11,677 nucleotides of DNA from Loktanella sp. UBA3435 (GCA_002378665.1 DFSO01000090.1:1-11677); one strand, 5' to 3'; positions 1 to 7,889 are shown, numbered from the stretch's first letter. The notes: a model not told the origin generated them from the sequence alone. Made by a program: numbers and translations.

Positions 1-720
1 CATCGGAGAAATAACGGGGCTAATGTGCGCTTTGACAAAGGGGCACTTGGCGAATTCCCCTTTACCGCCTGCCACGATATCGAACATTTTCACAATCGGA
101 TCAACGTGTTCAGCGACAGTAAAAGCGGTGGCGACGGGTTTGTTGGTGTTGCGCATAAGCGCGTAGGCCGTGTTCACATCCAGATCATACATATCGGAAA
201 TATCGGTCGCGATGCAGCAGCGGGTGAACCATGCAACGTTGTCGAGCGTGTCTTGCAGGCGGGTAAAATCATGGAGGTCTTGGAGCGTCGAAGGCCGGTA
301 GCGCTCGGTTTCCAGATCAAGGGTCGTGACCGCAGCACCGCCTGTGCCGAAGTAAACGCGGTCGCCGCCTACATGGATATCGCGGGACGGGTCGCGGCCA
401 TAAAGCCAGAACTCCTTGGCGGAGGTTTCAATCGTGCCTTTGACCATTTCTATGGGCAGGCTGATCCGTTTGTTGCCCAGATCAACGCCACCCGCCGCGA
501 TCAAATCCTTGGCCAACCGGTCAGGCACCTGGCCCATGCCAAGCTCTGCCAGCAGGCGCAACGCTGTGTCGAAAATCTGCTGTAATTCGAGTTCGGACAG
601 AGCTTTATAGGCCCCGCCAGCCGCACCAGCGGGCGCGGGGTTTACGGAAACGGGCACGGCACGTTTGGCGTGACGGGCCGCGCGGCCACCTGTTCTGCGG
701 GTTGTTGATGTATCTGTCAT
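1..720 (-). CDS. MttB-family (trimethylamine methyltransferase-like) protein, C-terminal part outside window
   Basis: Reading the minus strand from the ATG at 720-718 gives 240 codons without a stop up to the window edge, so this is the N-terminal half of a protein of roughly 500 residues. Recognisable MttB-family segments include IFDTALRLLAELGMG (about residues 49-63), the KEFWLYGRDP stretch (102-111), YFGTGGAAVTTLD (123-135) and the TLQDLHDFTRLQD region (145-157). The first 45 residues are Ala/Arg/Pro-rich and basic, which I recall as common at the start of alphaproteobacterial members. Archaeal MttB moves a methyl group from trimethylamine to a corrinoid protein. Bacterial non-pyrrolysine relatives demethylate betaines and similar quaternary amines. 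The pyrrolysine site lies outside the window, so the substrate class cannot be judged. No Shine-Dalgarno sequence precedes the ATG, so a leaderless transcript is possible. It is divergent from a LysR gene and near a dimethylglycine dehydrogenase-like gene, which fits N-methyl compound catabolism. The family is confident; the substrate is unknown. Confidence 0.88.
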   Translation of the reverse strand, partial: MTDTSTTRRTGGRAARHAKRAVPVSVNPAPAGAAGGAYKALSELELQQIFDTALRLLAELGMGQVPDRLAKDLIAAGGVDLGNKRISLPIEMVKGTIETSAKEFWLYGRDPSRDIHVGGDRVYFGTGGAAVTTLDLETERYRPSTLQDLHDFTRLQDTLDNVAWFTRCCIATDISDMYDLDVNTAYALMRNTNKPVATAFTVAEHVDPIVKMFDIVAGGKGEFAKCPFVKAHISPVISPM

Positions 721-799
721 GGGGAGAGCGTCTGCTGAGATCGGGATTTGCACAAGCGCCCTAGACAAGATGAGCCAAAACCGAAATATTGATTTCGTA
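721..799. promoter_or_regulatory. Divergent promoter region with 16-base palindrome (782-797)
   Basis: These 79 bases separate the divergent starts of the MttB-family gene and the LysR gene. The sequence CGAAAT-ATTG-ATTTCG at 782-797 is an inverted repeat with six-base arms and a four-base centre, ending two bases before the chosen LysR ATG. LysR regulators commonly repress themselves and activate a divergent gene from such a site. A similar repeat stands before the dehydrogenase gene. I could not assign convincing -35 and -10 boxes for either gene. Confidence 0.5.
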
Positions 800-1756
800 A
801 TGGCAAATACCCAACCCCCTTTTACTTTCCGCGCCACGCAAATCTTTGTGGCTGCCGTCGAGGCGCAATCCGTCACGCGGGCTGCCCATAGGTTGGGGAT
901 TAGCCCGTCGTCTGTGTCGCAAGGGCTAAGCACGCTAGAGGCCGCGTTGGGCACCAAGTTGATTGAGCGCACCGCACGGCAGTTTCGCCTAACGGCTGCG
1001 GGTGCGTTGTTTTTGGAACCCGCCCGCCAGTTGTTGGATGATGTTAGTGCTGCAAAGGCGCGGTTGGTGATGGCGGATCAAACGCCGCCGATGACGGTGC
1101 GGATTGCGTCGATTGAGGAATTGGACGCGACGGTCACGGCCCCTTGGTTGCTGAAACTGACCAAGGCCTATCCGAATGCTGGATTTACGCTGAGCAGCGG
1201 TGCAAGCCATGAGAACCACGAGGCGCTAAGTACGCGGGCGGTCGATTTGATGTTGGCCGTCGATACCGTCGGGCAGGTCGATTGGATCGACCAACACCCG
1301 ATCTTGCGTGATCCGTTTGTATTGGTCGCATCACCGCATTTGACGCCGACGCGTGACGGCCTCAAGGCTGCGCCATTTGTGCGTTACGCGGGGGATTTGC
1401 AGATCGGGCGACAGATCGAGGCGCAATTGCGCAGATCACACGCCCAGCCCCCTGCCGGGTTTGAGTTTTCGTCCAATCAGGCGTTGTTTGCCATGACCGC
1501 AGAGCTTGGCGGTTGGGCGATCACCACGGCGCTTGCGTTTTGTGGCACACCGCGTGCGGCCGAATTGGTGCGTGCGCATCCGTTACACGTCCCTGCCTTT
1601 TCGCGGGTTTTGGCGTTGCATGCGCGGGCAGGAACCTTGGGCGATTTACCTGCACGGATGGCGGAAGATATCCGAGACTGTTTGCAAGAGCGCATCGTTG
1701 ACAAGGCGGCAGAGCGGTTGCCGTTTCTGAAGTCGGGCTTCAAGATTATTCAGTAA
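800..1756 (+). CDS. LysR-family transcriptional regulator (of the N-methyl compound module)
   Basis: This encodes 318 residues from the ATG at 800, a normal LysR length. The winged helix-turn-helix is clear: FRATQIFVAAVEAQSVTRAA, then HRLGISPSSVSQGLSTLE (about residues 30-47), then LGTKLIERTAR (50-60) and the FRLTAAGALFLEPAR linker-helix start. The rest is the effector-binding domain. The frame is open back to 719, with ATGs at 719 and 770. I prefer 800 because it places the LysR helix-turn-helix at its usual distance from the N-terminus and avoids overlap with the divergent gene. None of the three starts has a strong Shine-Dalgarno, so the start is uncertain. The gene sits between the divergent MttB-family gene and the dehydrogenase downstream, so it probably controls one or both in response to a methylated amine or its breakdown product. 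That role is inference. Confidence 0.9.
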   Translation: MANTQPPFTFRATQIFVAAVEAQSVTRAAHRLGISPSSVSQGLSTLEAALGTKLIERTARQFRLTAAGALFLEPARQLLDDVSAAKARLVMADQTPPMTVRIASIEELDATVTAPWLLKLTKAYPNAGFTLSSGASHENHEALSTRAVDLMLAVDTVGQVDWIDQHPILRDPFVLVASPHLTPTRDGLKAAPFVRYAGDLQIGRQIEAQLRRSHAQPPAGFEFSSNQALFAMTAELGGWAITTALAFCGTPRAAELVRAHPLHVPAFSRVLALHARAGTLGDLPARMAEDIRDCLQERIVDKAAERLPFLKSGFKIIQ

Positions 1757-1758
1757 AT

Positions 1759-1807
1759 CGAAATCATAGATTTTCTATACTTTCACCCGATTGCGCGAAA
1801 CGATTTC
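1759..1807 (+). promoter_or_regulatory. Putative LysR operators and -10 box upstream of the FAD/GcvT dehydrogenase gene
   Basis: Two inverted repeats of GAAA...TTTC type lie in the 90-base gap. GAAATC-ATA-GATTTTC spans 1760-1775 (arms AAATC/GATTT) and GAAA-CGA-TTTC spans 1797-1807. Their centres are about 35 bases apart. Directly after the first comes TATACT (1776-1781), five of six matches to a -10 box, with no recognisable -35 at the right distance. The first repeat covers the -35 position. This is the usual layout of an activator-dependent LysR promoter. The assignment is inference from sequence only. Confidence 0.4.
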
Positions 1808-1846
1808 TTCTGCTTCGATCTGACCAAATCCATCAGGGGAAACGCC

Positions 1847-4282
1847 ATGAAATCGCATACACGTGTTGTTGTTATCGGGGGCGGCATTGCTGGCTGTTCC
1901 ACGCTTTACCATTTGACGCAGGAAGGTTGGACCGACGTTGTGCTGATCGAGCGCAACGAGCTAACCTCTGGCACCACGTGGCACTCTGCGGCGCAGGTCA
2001 CCAACTTTGGTATGAACCAAACGATGGTCGGGCTGAAAACCCATTCGATCAACCTGTATAAAGAGCTGCGCGACGACGCGGATTATCCTGTCAGCTATCG
2101 CCACGGCGATGGCGGTATTCGTCTGGCCAATACCGAGGCACAGATGGACGGGTATCGCCATTTTGCTTCTATGGCGCGCGGTATGGGTGTTGAGTTTGAA
2201 ATTCTTGACGCGGCAGAATGCGCCCGTCGTCACCCGTTGATTTCCACCGATAACCTGCTGGGTGGCCTTTGGGATGCAAACGATGGCGACATTGATCCCG
2301 CGTCACTATGCCAAGCGCTGGCGCGGCGTGCGCGGCTTGCGGGTGCTGAAGTTTACCGCAACACGCCCGTCACGGGCCTAACCCAGCACAAGGATGATAG
2401 CTGGACGGTGCATACCGAACAGGGCGACATTACCTGCGAGATCGTGGTGAATGCTTGCGGCTACCGCGTGAATGAAGTCGGCGCGATGATGAACGTGCAC
2501 CACCCTGTGATGTCGATGGAGCACCAGTATTTTGTGACCGAAGACATCCCTGCGATTGTCGAGGCAGGCCACCGTATGCCGCTGATCCGCTGCCCGATCA
2601 GTGACTACTATTGCCGTCAGGAAAAGAACGGACTGCTGATTGGTTTCTACGAGCAAGGGTGCAAAACTTGGGGCATGGACGGGATTGATCCACATTTTGT
2701 GAACGCGCTTTGCCCTGATGATCTCGACCGGATTACGGATGTTTTGGAAGGCGCGTTCGAGCGGATGCCAGCGCTTACCGAAGTTGGGATCAAGAACATC
2801 GTGAACGGGCCGATCACCTATACCATCGACGGCGCGCCGCTGGTTGGTCCGATCCCTGGCAAGCGGAATGCGTTTTGCATTATCGGGTTGCGTGCGGGTC
2901 TTGGTGAGGGCGGCGGTCACGGCTGGATGCTTGCGCAGCAGATCGTGCATGGCGAAGCGTGCTATGACACATGGTGCATCGATCCGCGTCGTTTTACGGG
3001 GCATACAAACGTCGAATTGACGGCGCTGAAAGCGATTGAGGACTACCAGAACGAATTCCGCTTTCACTTCCCCAACGAGCACCGCCCAGCAGGTCGCAAT
3101 GCAAAAACAACGCCGCTCACCCCGATTTTGGCGGCGGAAGGTGCGGAGTTTACGGTGGTGAACGGCTGGGAGCGGATGGAGCTCATCAAGTCAAGCCCAG
3201 ATTTCCATGTTACCCACGGCTTCCATTTCGATGAAAGCTTCCCCATCGTTGCGGCCGAAATCGACGCGGTGCAAAACGCCGTGGGCTTGACTGAGGTCAA
3301 CGGGTTTAACCGTTTCGAGATTACGGGATCTGATGCGCGACCCTTTGTGGATCGCATGTTCTGCGGCAAGATCACGGCCAAGGCGGGCCGCGTCGGTTTG
3401 GGTTATCTGCTGAACCACCACGGCATGTTGAAGGGCGAGGCGACGATTGCGAACCTGCCCGCCTCTGATCGTGGAGGGGAGCGGATGTGGTACGGCTCTG
3501 CTGCGGCGTCTGAATTTCACGACATGGATTGGCTGACGAAACACATTGGCGCGGATGAAGATGTGCAGGTCAAGTCGCTGACCAACGACATGACGATCCT
3601 TGTGATTGCAGGACCAAAAGCGCGGGATGTGCTGCAATCGGTCAGCCGTGCAGATTGGTCGAAAGAGGCGTTCCCGTGGTTATCAGTGCGCGAATGTTTC
3701 GTGGGTTATGCGCCCGCCACAGTCATTGCCGTCAGCTTCTCTGGTGAGATGGCCTATGAAATTCACGTGCCGAACGCCTCACTTTATGCGGCCTACACTG
3801 CGCTGCGAGAAGCGGGCAAAGCGCATGGGATGAAGCTGTTCGGCGCACTGGCTGTTGAGGCGATGCGCATGGAGAAGGGATATTTGCATTGGAAGGCCGA
3901 TATTCTAACGGAGTTTGATCCGTTTGAGACGGGCCTCAACCGTTTTGTGCATTTGGATAAGTCTGACTTCATTGGCAAAGCCGCACTGACCGAGCGGGCC
4001 AAGACCCCGCCTAAAAAGAAGCTGGTTACGCTGATCGTTGACAGCGACAAAACCCCTGCCCGCGGCGGCGCATCGGTGATGGATGGCGGCGTTGTTGTGG
4101 GGACGGTGTCATCGGGAGGTTATGGGCACCGCGTTGGCAAAAACATTGCCTATGCATTCCTTGATGCCCCATTCGCCACGGAGGGCCAGCCGCTTGTGAT
4201 TGATATGTTGGGACAGGAGATTAGCGCGACTGTCACCAATAGCGCGCTGTATGATCCAGACATGAGCCGCGTCAGGGCCTAA
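1847..4282 (+). CDS. FAD-dependent dehydrogenase/aminomethyltransferase (GcvT) fusion, dimethylglycine/sarcosine dehydrogenase-like
   Basis: This 811-residue protein is of the usual length for the DMGDH/SARDH family. An N-terminal DAO-type FAD domain carries the dinucleotide motif VVVIGGGIAG (7-16), with Glu35 placed to bind the adenosine ribose. It also has GTTWHSAAQ, in which His46 matches the histidine that holds FAD covalently in mammalian dimethylglycine and sarcosine dehydrogenases. The FAD domain closes around GLRAGLGEGGGHGW (347-360). A linker domain follows (about 370-425), then the GcvT folate-binding domain (about 430-705), including LFGALAVEAMRMEKGY (664-679), and the GcvT C-terminal barrel (about 722-805). 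Such enzymes oxidise an N-methyl group to an iminium and pass the one-carbon unit to tetrahydrofolate. The start is supported by AGGGGA at 1835-1840, six bases before the ATG. Dimethylglycine, sarcosine or another N-methyl amino acid are all possible substrates. The nearby MttB-family gene suggests successive demethylation of one compound. Confidence 0.92.
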   Translation: MKSHTRVVVIGGGIAGCSTLYHLTQEGWTDVVLIERNELTSGTTWHSAAQVTNFGMNQTMVGLKTHSINLYKELRDDADYPVSYRHGDGGIRLANTEAQMDGYRHFASMARGMGVEFEILDAAECARRHPLISTDNLLGGLWDANDGDIDPASLCQALARRARLAGAEVYRNTPVTGLTQHKDDSWTVHTEQGDITCEIVVNACGYRVNEVGAMMNVHHPVMSMEHQYFVTEDIPAIVEAGHRMPLIRCPISDYYCRQEKNGLLIGFYEQGCKTWGMDGIDPHFVNALCPDDLDRITDVLEGAFERMPALTEVGIKNIVNGPITYTIDGAPLVGPIPGKRNAFCIIGLRAGLGEGGGHGWMLAQQIVHGEACYDTWCIDPRRFTGHTNVELTALKAIEDYQNEFRFHFPNEHRPAGRNAKTTPLTPILAAEGAEFTVVNGWERMELIKSSPDFHVTHGFHFDESFPIVAAEIDAVQNAVGLTEVNGFNRFEITGSDARPFVDRMFCGKITAKAGRVGLGYLLNHHGMLKGEATIANLPASDRGGERMWYGSAAASEFHDMDWLTKHIGADEDVQVKSLTNDMTILVIAGPKARDVLQSVSRADWSKEAFPWLSVRECFVGYAPATVIAVSFSGEMAYEIHVPNASLYAAYTALREAGKAHGMKLFGALAVEAMRMEKGYLHWKADILTEFDPFETGLNRFVHLDKSDFIGKAALTERAKTPPKKKLVTLIVDSDKTPARGGASVMDGGVVVGTVSSGGYGHRVGKNIAYAFLDAPFATEGQPLVIDMLGQEISATVTNSALYDPDMSRVRA

Positions 4283-4303
4283 TCTCTCAATGAAAAAGAG
4301 TTG

Positions 4304-4335
4304 CGCCGCAGTCGCGCTCACTTCCGACTGCGGCG
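4304..4335 (+). terminator. Hairpin terminator after the dehydrogenase gene
   Basis: A perfect 11-base stem, CGCCGCAGTCG (4304-4314) with CGACTGCGGCG (4325-4335), encloses a ten-base loop. It begins 21 bases after the dehydrogenase stop codon. Only three T follow directly (4336-4338), with more T-rich sequence to about 4352, so it is an imperfect intrinsic terminator. An A-run at 4293-4297 on the other side would give a U-tract only for leftward transcription, where no gene needs it. Confidence 0.7.
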
Positions 4336-4402
4336 TTTGACGTTTAGCTTTAAGCTTGCGACACTGAAAACCACGCCAATGAAGAGAATACGGGGCCAAC
4401 CA

Positions 4403-5308
4403 ATGACTAAGAGGTTTCTCGTTATCTGTCTGTTGGCCTGTGCCGCAGCTGTTGCTGTTGTTGCTTGCTCACCTCGTTCTGCACCTGTTGTCCTTGCGTC
4501 CGCGAATGCTGATGCCCTGCGCATTGGCACCTATAACGTCCATTACATCATCTTGAAAAAGGAAACGGGGGCTTGGTCTGTTGGCGACTGGCACCGACGC
4601 AAAGGTCCGCTAGATGCGGCGTTCAAGGCCCTACAAGCCGATGTTGTGGCATTTCAGGAAATGGAGAGTTTTGGCGGCAGTAGTGGAACTGATACTAATC
4701 TGACTCTCGATTGGCTTTTGGCTCAGAACCCAGAATTCGCGGCGGCGGCCGTGGGCGACACTGCACTATTTCCATCGACGCAACCGATCCTATATCGCAC
4801 CTCGCGGCTTACCCTATTGTCGCAGGACTGGTTCTTTTTCTCAGACACGCCAGACGTGATCTATGCACGGACGTTCAATGGCTCTTATCCTGCGTTTGCG
4901 AGCATTGCCGTGTTCAAAGACCGCGAGACCGACGAGACGTTCCACGTCGTGAACGTTCACTTTGAATATAAGAGCAGGTCAAATCGGCTTAAATCGGCCG
5001 CGCTTGTTGTCGATCGGGTTGGCCCGCTGATCGCAGCCGGAGAGAAGGTTATATTTCTCGGAGATCTGAATGCCCGCCATGGTGCCGCGACGCAGGAAAT
5101 CCTCGCACACATGGGGCTAGAGTTCCTCGATGTGCAAGGCACCACATATCACTTGAACCGTGGCCTCAATTTGTTTGGCGCTATTGATCACATCGGGCTA
5201 TCAAAAGGGGTCACGCCCGTTGGAGAGCCGATGGTCTTGCGGCAAAAATTTGAGGATGAATGGCCTTCAGACCATTATCCAGTCATCGCAGATGTGCAGC
5301 TGCGGTAA
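4403..5308 (+). CDS. Endonuclease/exonuclease/phosphatase-family predicted lipoprotein
   Basis: From the ATG at 4403 the protein has 301 residues. It begins with a lysine/arginine pair, a hydrophobic stretch and VVAC (19-22), a fitting lipobox, so Cys22 would be lipidated. Ser at +2 would favour the outer membrane. The mature part has the full DNase I-like (EEP) motif set: TYNVH with Asn45, VVAFQE with Glu86, NVHFE (184-188), LGDLN with Asp221 and Asn223, an IDHIG segment, and SDHYPV (289-294) with the catalytic Asp-His pair. Family members cleave phosphodiester or phosphomonoester bonds in nucleic acids, phosphoinositides or sphingolipids using a divalent metal. All catalytic residues appear present, so it is probably active, but the substrate cannot be told. 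The frame is open from 4301, but earlier starts would run through the terminator and spoil the signal peptide. It follows a terminator and seems to be transcribed alone. Confidence 0.85.
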   Translation: MTKRFLVICLLACAAAVAVVACSPRSAPVVLASANADALRIGTYNVHYIILKKETGAWSVGDWHRRKGPLDAAFKALQADVVAFQEMESFGGSSGTDTNLTLDWLLAQNPEFAAAAVGDTALFPSTQPILYRTSRLTLLSQDWFFFSDTPDVIYARTFNGSYPAFASIAVFKDRETDETFHVVNVHFEYKSRSNRLKSAALVVDRVGPLIAAGEKVIFLGDLNARHGAATQEILAHMGLEFLDVQGTTYHLNRGLNLFGAIDHIGLSKGVTPVGEPMVLRQKFEDEWPSDHYPVIADVQLR

Positions 5309-5334
5309 TTGATCCGCTGCGACGGCTTTGGGTG

Positions 5335-6354
5335 CTATTTCGCTTTCCACAATCGCGCGGCAATCGGTGCGCCGAGGATCACCACAAAAATGCGCAAGAC
5401 GTGATGGGCGATGACAAACGCCATGTCGGCCCCAACAATCAACGCGAGCACCGTCATTTCAGCCTGACCGCCCGGCGCAAATGCAAGCAGCGTCTCCATA
5501 GGTGGGGCGAGGTGAAACAGGTGGACCGCTTCGGCGAACACGAACGTCAGCGCGATGAGGATCAGGCAGAACCCCAGTGCCGCCGCCACATCTTTGCGGA
5601 CCTCCGCGCCAGTGACGCCTGCGTATTTCGTACCAACGGTCATGCCGATAAAGAATTGTGCCATCCAGATTGCTTCGGCGGGTGGGCGGTGTTGCAGAAC
5701 GCCCAAAAGCGCCATGATCGCAGCCAAAATCAGCGGCCCCAATATGGACGCGCCGAACATGACCAGCGCCTTGGCGCCCTGCCAGCCCGCGATGCCACAA
5801 AAAACCATCAACAACATTTGGCTAGGATCAATTGTCGATGCCGCCGCACCGGGAGGGTTCGTCAGGTCCGCGCCCCAGTACCCCTGCAATATGAACGGCA
5901 AGGCCACAACGACGACCATCACGCGGGTCGCATGGATGAGAGAAAGCGCGCGCACATCGCCGCCCGCTTCTTCGCCAAAGGCCAGCATGTCTTGCAACCC
6001 TCCGGGCATCGCCGAGTAATAGCTTGTCGCGAAATCAAACCCCCAGACCCGTTGAAAATAAGGCACGCCGATCACGGCAATACAAGCGACCATCACCGGG
6101 ATCATCAAAAGCGTCGGCCACATCGCCGCCATGGAAATGAGCAATGTGGTGGTGAACGTCGCCCCGACAGCAACCCCAAGGATAGATCGCATCGCGTCGT
6201 TGATCAGCTTGTTTCCCTTCATCGGCACACCCGCGAGCGCGGCGATCAAGCAGGCAAAGATCGGACCAAGAAGCCATGGCAAGGGCAGTTGCAACCAAAT
6301 AAAAATACCGACGCCAATGCCCGCAATCACGTAGGTCAATGCGAGGTATTTCAT
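5335..6354 (-). CDS. AbrB-duplication family integral membrane protein (putative transporter)
   Basis: This 339-residue protein is almost wholly hydrophobic with about ten membrane segments. It shows the internal duplication typical of the AbrB_dup/COG3180 family. PGGLQDM (117-123) followed by IHATRVMVVV (140-149) recurs as PGGQAEM (294-300) followed by AHHVLRIFVVI. Likewise ILGVAVGATF (58-67) resembles FIGMTVGTKY (235-244). Databases often label members 'ammonia monooxygenase' or 'AbrB transcriptional regulator'; both names are misleading for a polytopic membrane protein with no DNA-binding domain. The role is not established; small-molecule transport is a guess. It converges on the lipoprotein gene with 26 bases between stops and no clear shared terminator. 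Upstream, 173 bases (6355-6527) separate it from the end of puuD; I see no strong element there. It might be read through from puuD, but its own promoter is equally likely. Confidence 0.85.
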   Translation of the reverse strand: MKYLALTYVIAGIGVGIFIWLQLPLPWLLGPIFACLIAALAGVPMKGNKLINDAMRSILGVAVGATFTTTLLISMAAMWPTLLMIPVMVACIAVIGVPYFQRVWGFDFATSYYSAMPGGLQDMLAFGEEAGGDVRALSLIHATRVMVVVVALPFILQGYWGADLTNPPGAAASTIDPSQMLLMVFCGIAGWQGAKALVMFGASILGPLILAAIMALLGVLQHRPPAEAIWMAQFFIGMTVGTKYAGVTGAEVRKDVAAALGFCLILIALTFVFAEAVHLFHLAPPMETLLAFAPGGQAEMTVLALIVGADMAFVIAHHVLRIFVVILGAPIAARLWKAK

Positions 6355-6527
6355 AGCGCCTATGCCTTTGGATCAGAAATGAGATGTCAAAGCAGTCCGC
6401 CGCAATGCACCATATGAAACCTGTTTTACTATCGCGTCAAACAGGGAGAGGCGTCAAAGCCTATTGCGCGCGCAGTGGGCAAAATACCAGACTAGGCCAG
6501 CTTACCTTAAGATGTGTTTATGACGGG

Positions 6528-7787
6528 CTAGTGGCTCGCGATCATCATTGGCGCATCACTCATCGCATTGTCATACCAACGCCGAATTTCCATACGCTCT
6601 TGGTCTTCCATCATGCTGACATTTGCGGGCGGCATCGCCACGCTCATGCCCGATTGAATATAAATCAGCTGCGCATTTTTCGCGACGTCGGCGGGCGTTT
6701 CAAGCAAGATGCCTTTAGGCGCATGATAGATGCCTTCGTAGTTTGGCTCTCGTGCGTGGCACATCGCGCAGCGACCTGGAATGATTGAGCTTGCGGTCTC
6801 AAACCCGTCGGCATTTGCGAAGACCTGCTCCACGGGGCTTAGGTCTCGCGCTTGCGATTCCTCATAAGTGTCTTGCATCATTGGCGCGGTGGAGAGCCAC
6901 ATAATGATGATAAACATCAGCGCCGTCGCAAGCCACGTCCAATGCACACTTTTGCCCGTTGCATGCAGCGTGTTGAAGTAGTGTCGAATGGTGACGCCCA
7001 TCAGGAACACGAGTGCGGCGATCAACCAGTTATATTCGGTCGCAAAAGCGAGCGGATAGTGGTTGGACAACATCAGAAAGATGACAGGCAACGTCAGATA
7101 GTTGTTATGGGTCGAGCGGAGCTTTGCGATCTTGCCGTATTTCGGGTCAGGGGTGCGCCCCTCTTGCAGGTCTTTCACCACGATGCGCTGGTTTGGCATG
7201 ATGATGAAAAACACATTGGCCGTCATGATCGTGGCCGTAAACGCGCCAAGGTGCAGCAAGGCTGCGCGGCCTGTGAAGACCTGATTATAGCCCCACGCAA
7301 TCGCGACGAGCAGCACGAACAACAGAACCATTAGCACAGTGGGCTGATTGCCGAGCTTGGATTTGCACAAGAAATCATAGATCAACCAACCGATTGTAAG
7401 CGAGCCAGCGGACAGCAAAATCGCTTGAAAAGTCGAGAGGTCAGCCTTAGCCGCATCGATCAGATATAGATGCGCGCCACCCCAATAAACCATCATCAAA
7501 AGCGCAGCACCCGACAGCCATGTCGTATAGCTTTGCCATTTATGCCAGATCAGATGCTCGGGCATATTGTCTGGGGCGACGAGGTATTTCTGGATGTGAT
7601 AGAAGCCACCACCATGCACTTGCCACTCTTCGCCGCTGACGCCGTGGGGCATATTGGGTACTTTTTTCAGGCCTAAATCGAGGGCGATGAAAAAGAACGA
7701 CGCTCCGATCCACGCCATTGCTGTAATGACATGAAGCCAGCGAACGGCAAAACCGAGCCATTCCCAGATTGAAGCAAGATCGTACAT
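6528..7787 (-). CDS. puuD: Membrane-bound cytochrome c urate oxidase (urate hydroxylase) PuuD
   Basis: From the ATG at 7787-7785, preceded by GGGAG six bases upstream, the protein has 419 residues, the family's usual length. The N-terminal urate oxidase domain (Urate_ox_N, formerly DUF989) has about eight membrane segments, near residues 11-35, 85-111, 118-140, 149-167, 178-199, 229-245, 251-270 and 283-303. It includes histidines such as H19, H64, H78, H82 and H227. The C-terminal part is a class I cytochrome c domain with CAMCH (340-344) for covalent haem and Met385 in AMPP as likely sixth ligand. PuuD oxidises urate to 5-hydroxyisourate and passes electrons to the respiratory chain rather than making hydrogen peroxide as soluble uricase does. 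The product feeds UraH, encoded nearby. It is divergent from a LysR gene, probably its regulator. The reading frame extends upstream to 8018, but that extension runs into the LysR coding region and is not homologous-looking. Confidence 0.95.
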   Translation of the reverse strand: MYDLASIWEWLGFAVRWLHVITAMAWIGASFFFIALDLGLKKVPNMPHGVSGEEWQVHGGGFYHIQKYLVAPDNMPEHLIWHKWQSYTTWLSGAALLMMVYWGGAHLYLIDAAKADLSTFQAILLSAGSLTIGWLIYDFLCKSKLGNQPTVLMVLLFVLLVAIAWGYNQVFTGRAALLHLGAFTATIMTANVFFIIMPNQRIVVKDLQEGRTPDPKYGKIAKLRSTHNNYLTLPVIFLMLSNHYPLAFATEYNWLIAALVFLMGVTIRHYFNTLHATGKSVHWTWLATALMFIIIMWLSTAPMMQDTYEESQARDLSPVEQVFANADGFETASSIIPGRCAMCHAREPNYEGIYHAPKGILLETPADVAKNAQLIYIQSGMSVAMPPANVSMMEDQERMEIRRWYDNAMSDAPMMIASH

Positions 7788-7889
7788 TGTGAACTCCCGT
7801 TGATTTCTTAGAACCAGACTAGCTTGAATTTGAATTGTCTTGTATTGGTCAATGGCGTCAAGTTGTATCAAAAAAAAGCGAAGAATACG
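7788..7889. promoter_or_regulatory. Divergent puuD / LysR promoter region
   Basis: These 102 bases are A+T-rich compared with the genes and separate the divergent starts. They hold a tandem TTGAAT-TTGAAT (7824-7835) and the inverted repeat ATTG-GT-CAAT (7844-7853). This lies inside a wider CTTG (7839-7842)...CAAG (7859-7862) pair, though the two pairs do not share a centre. On the minus strand TTGACG (7861-7856) could be a -35 for puuD, but no good -10 follows. This is a plausible LysR operator region, but no exact site can be named. Confidence 0.4.

Noticed and set aside
25..585. A 186-codon plus-strand frame at the left edge
   Set aside because: The minus strand of the same region encodes a clear MttB-family protein through to the edge, so the plus-strand frame is a shadow.
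2378..3082. A 234-codon minus-strand frame inside the FAD/GcvT dehydrogenase gene
   Set aside because: It lies fully within a well-supported gene and has the His/Arg-rich make-up of an antisense shadow.
5309..5334. Possible terminator between the convergent lipoprotein and AbrB-family genes
   Set aside because: Only a four-base GCGG/CCGC pairing can be made there and no T-run follows, so I do not call it.
5260..6417. A 385-codon open frame on the plus strand opposite the AbrB-family gene
   Set aside because: It is rich in His, Arg, Gln and Asp with no recognisable domain and mirrors the hydrophobic codons of the real gene on the minus strand. It is a shadow.
6355..6527. Possible terminator or operator between puuD and the AbrB-family gene
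   Set aside because: Only short five-base complements (ACTAG/CTAGT) are visible, no better than chance.
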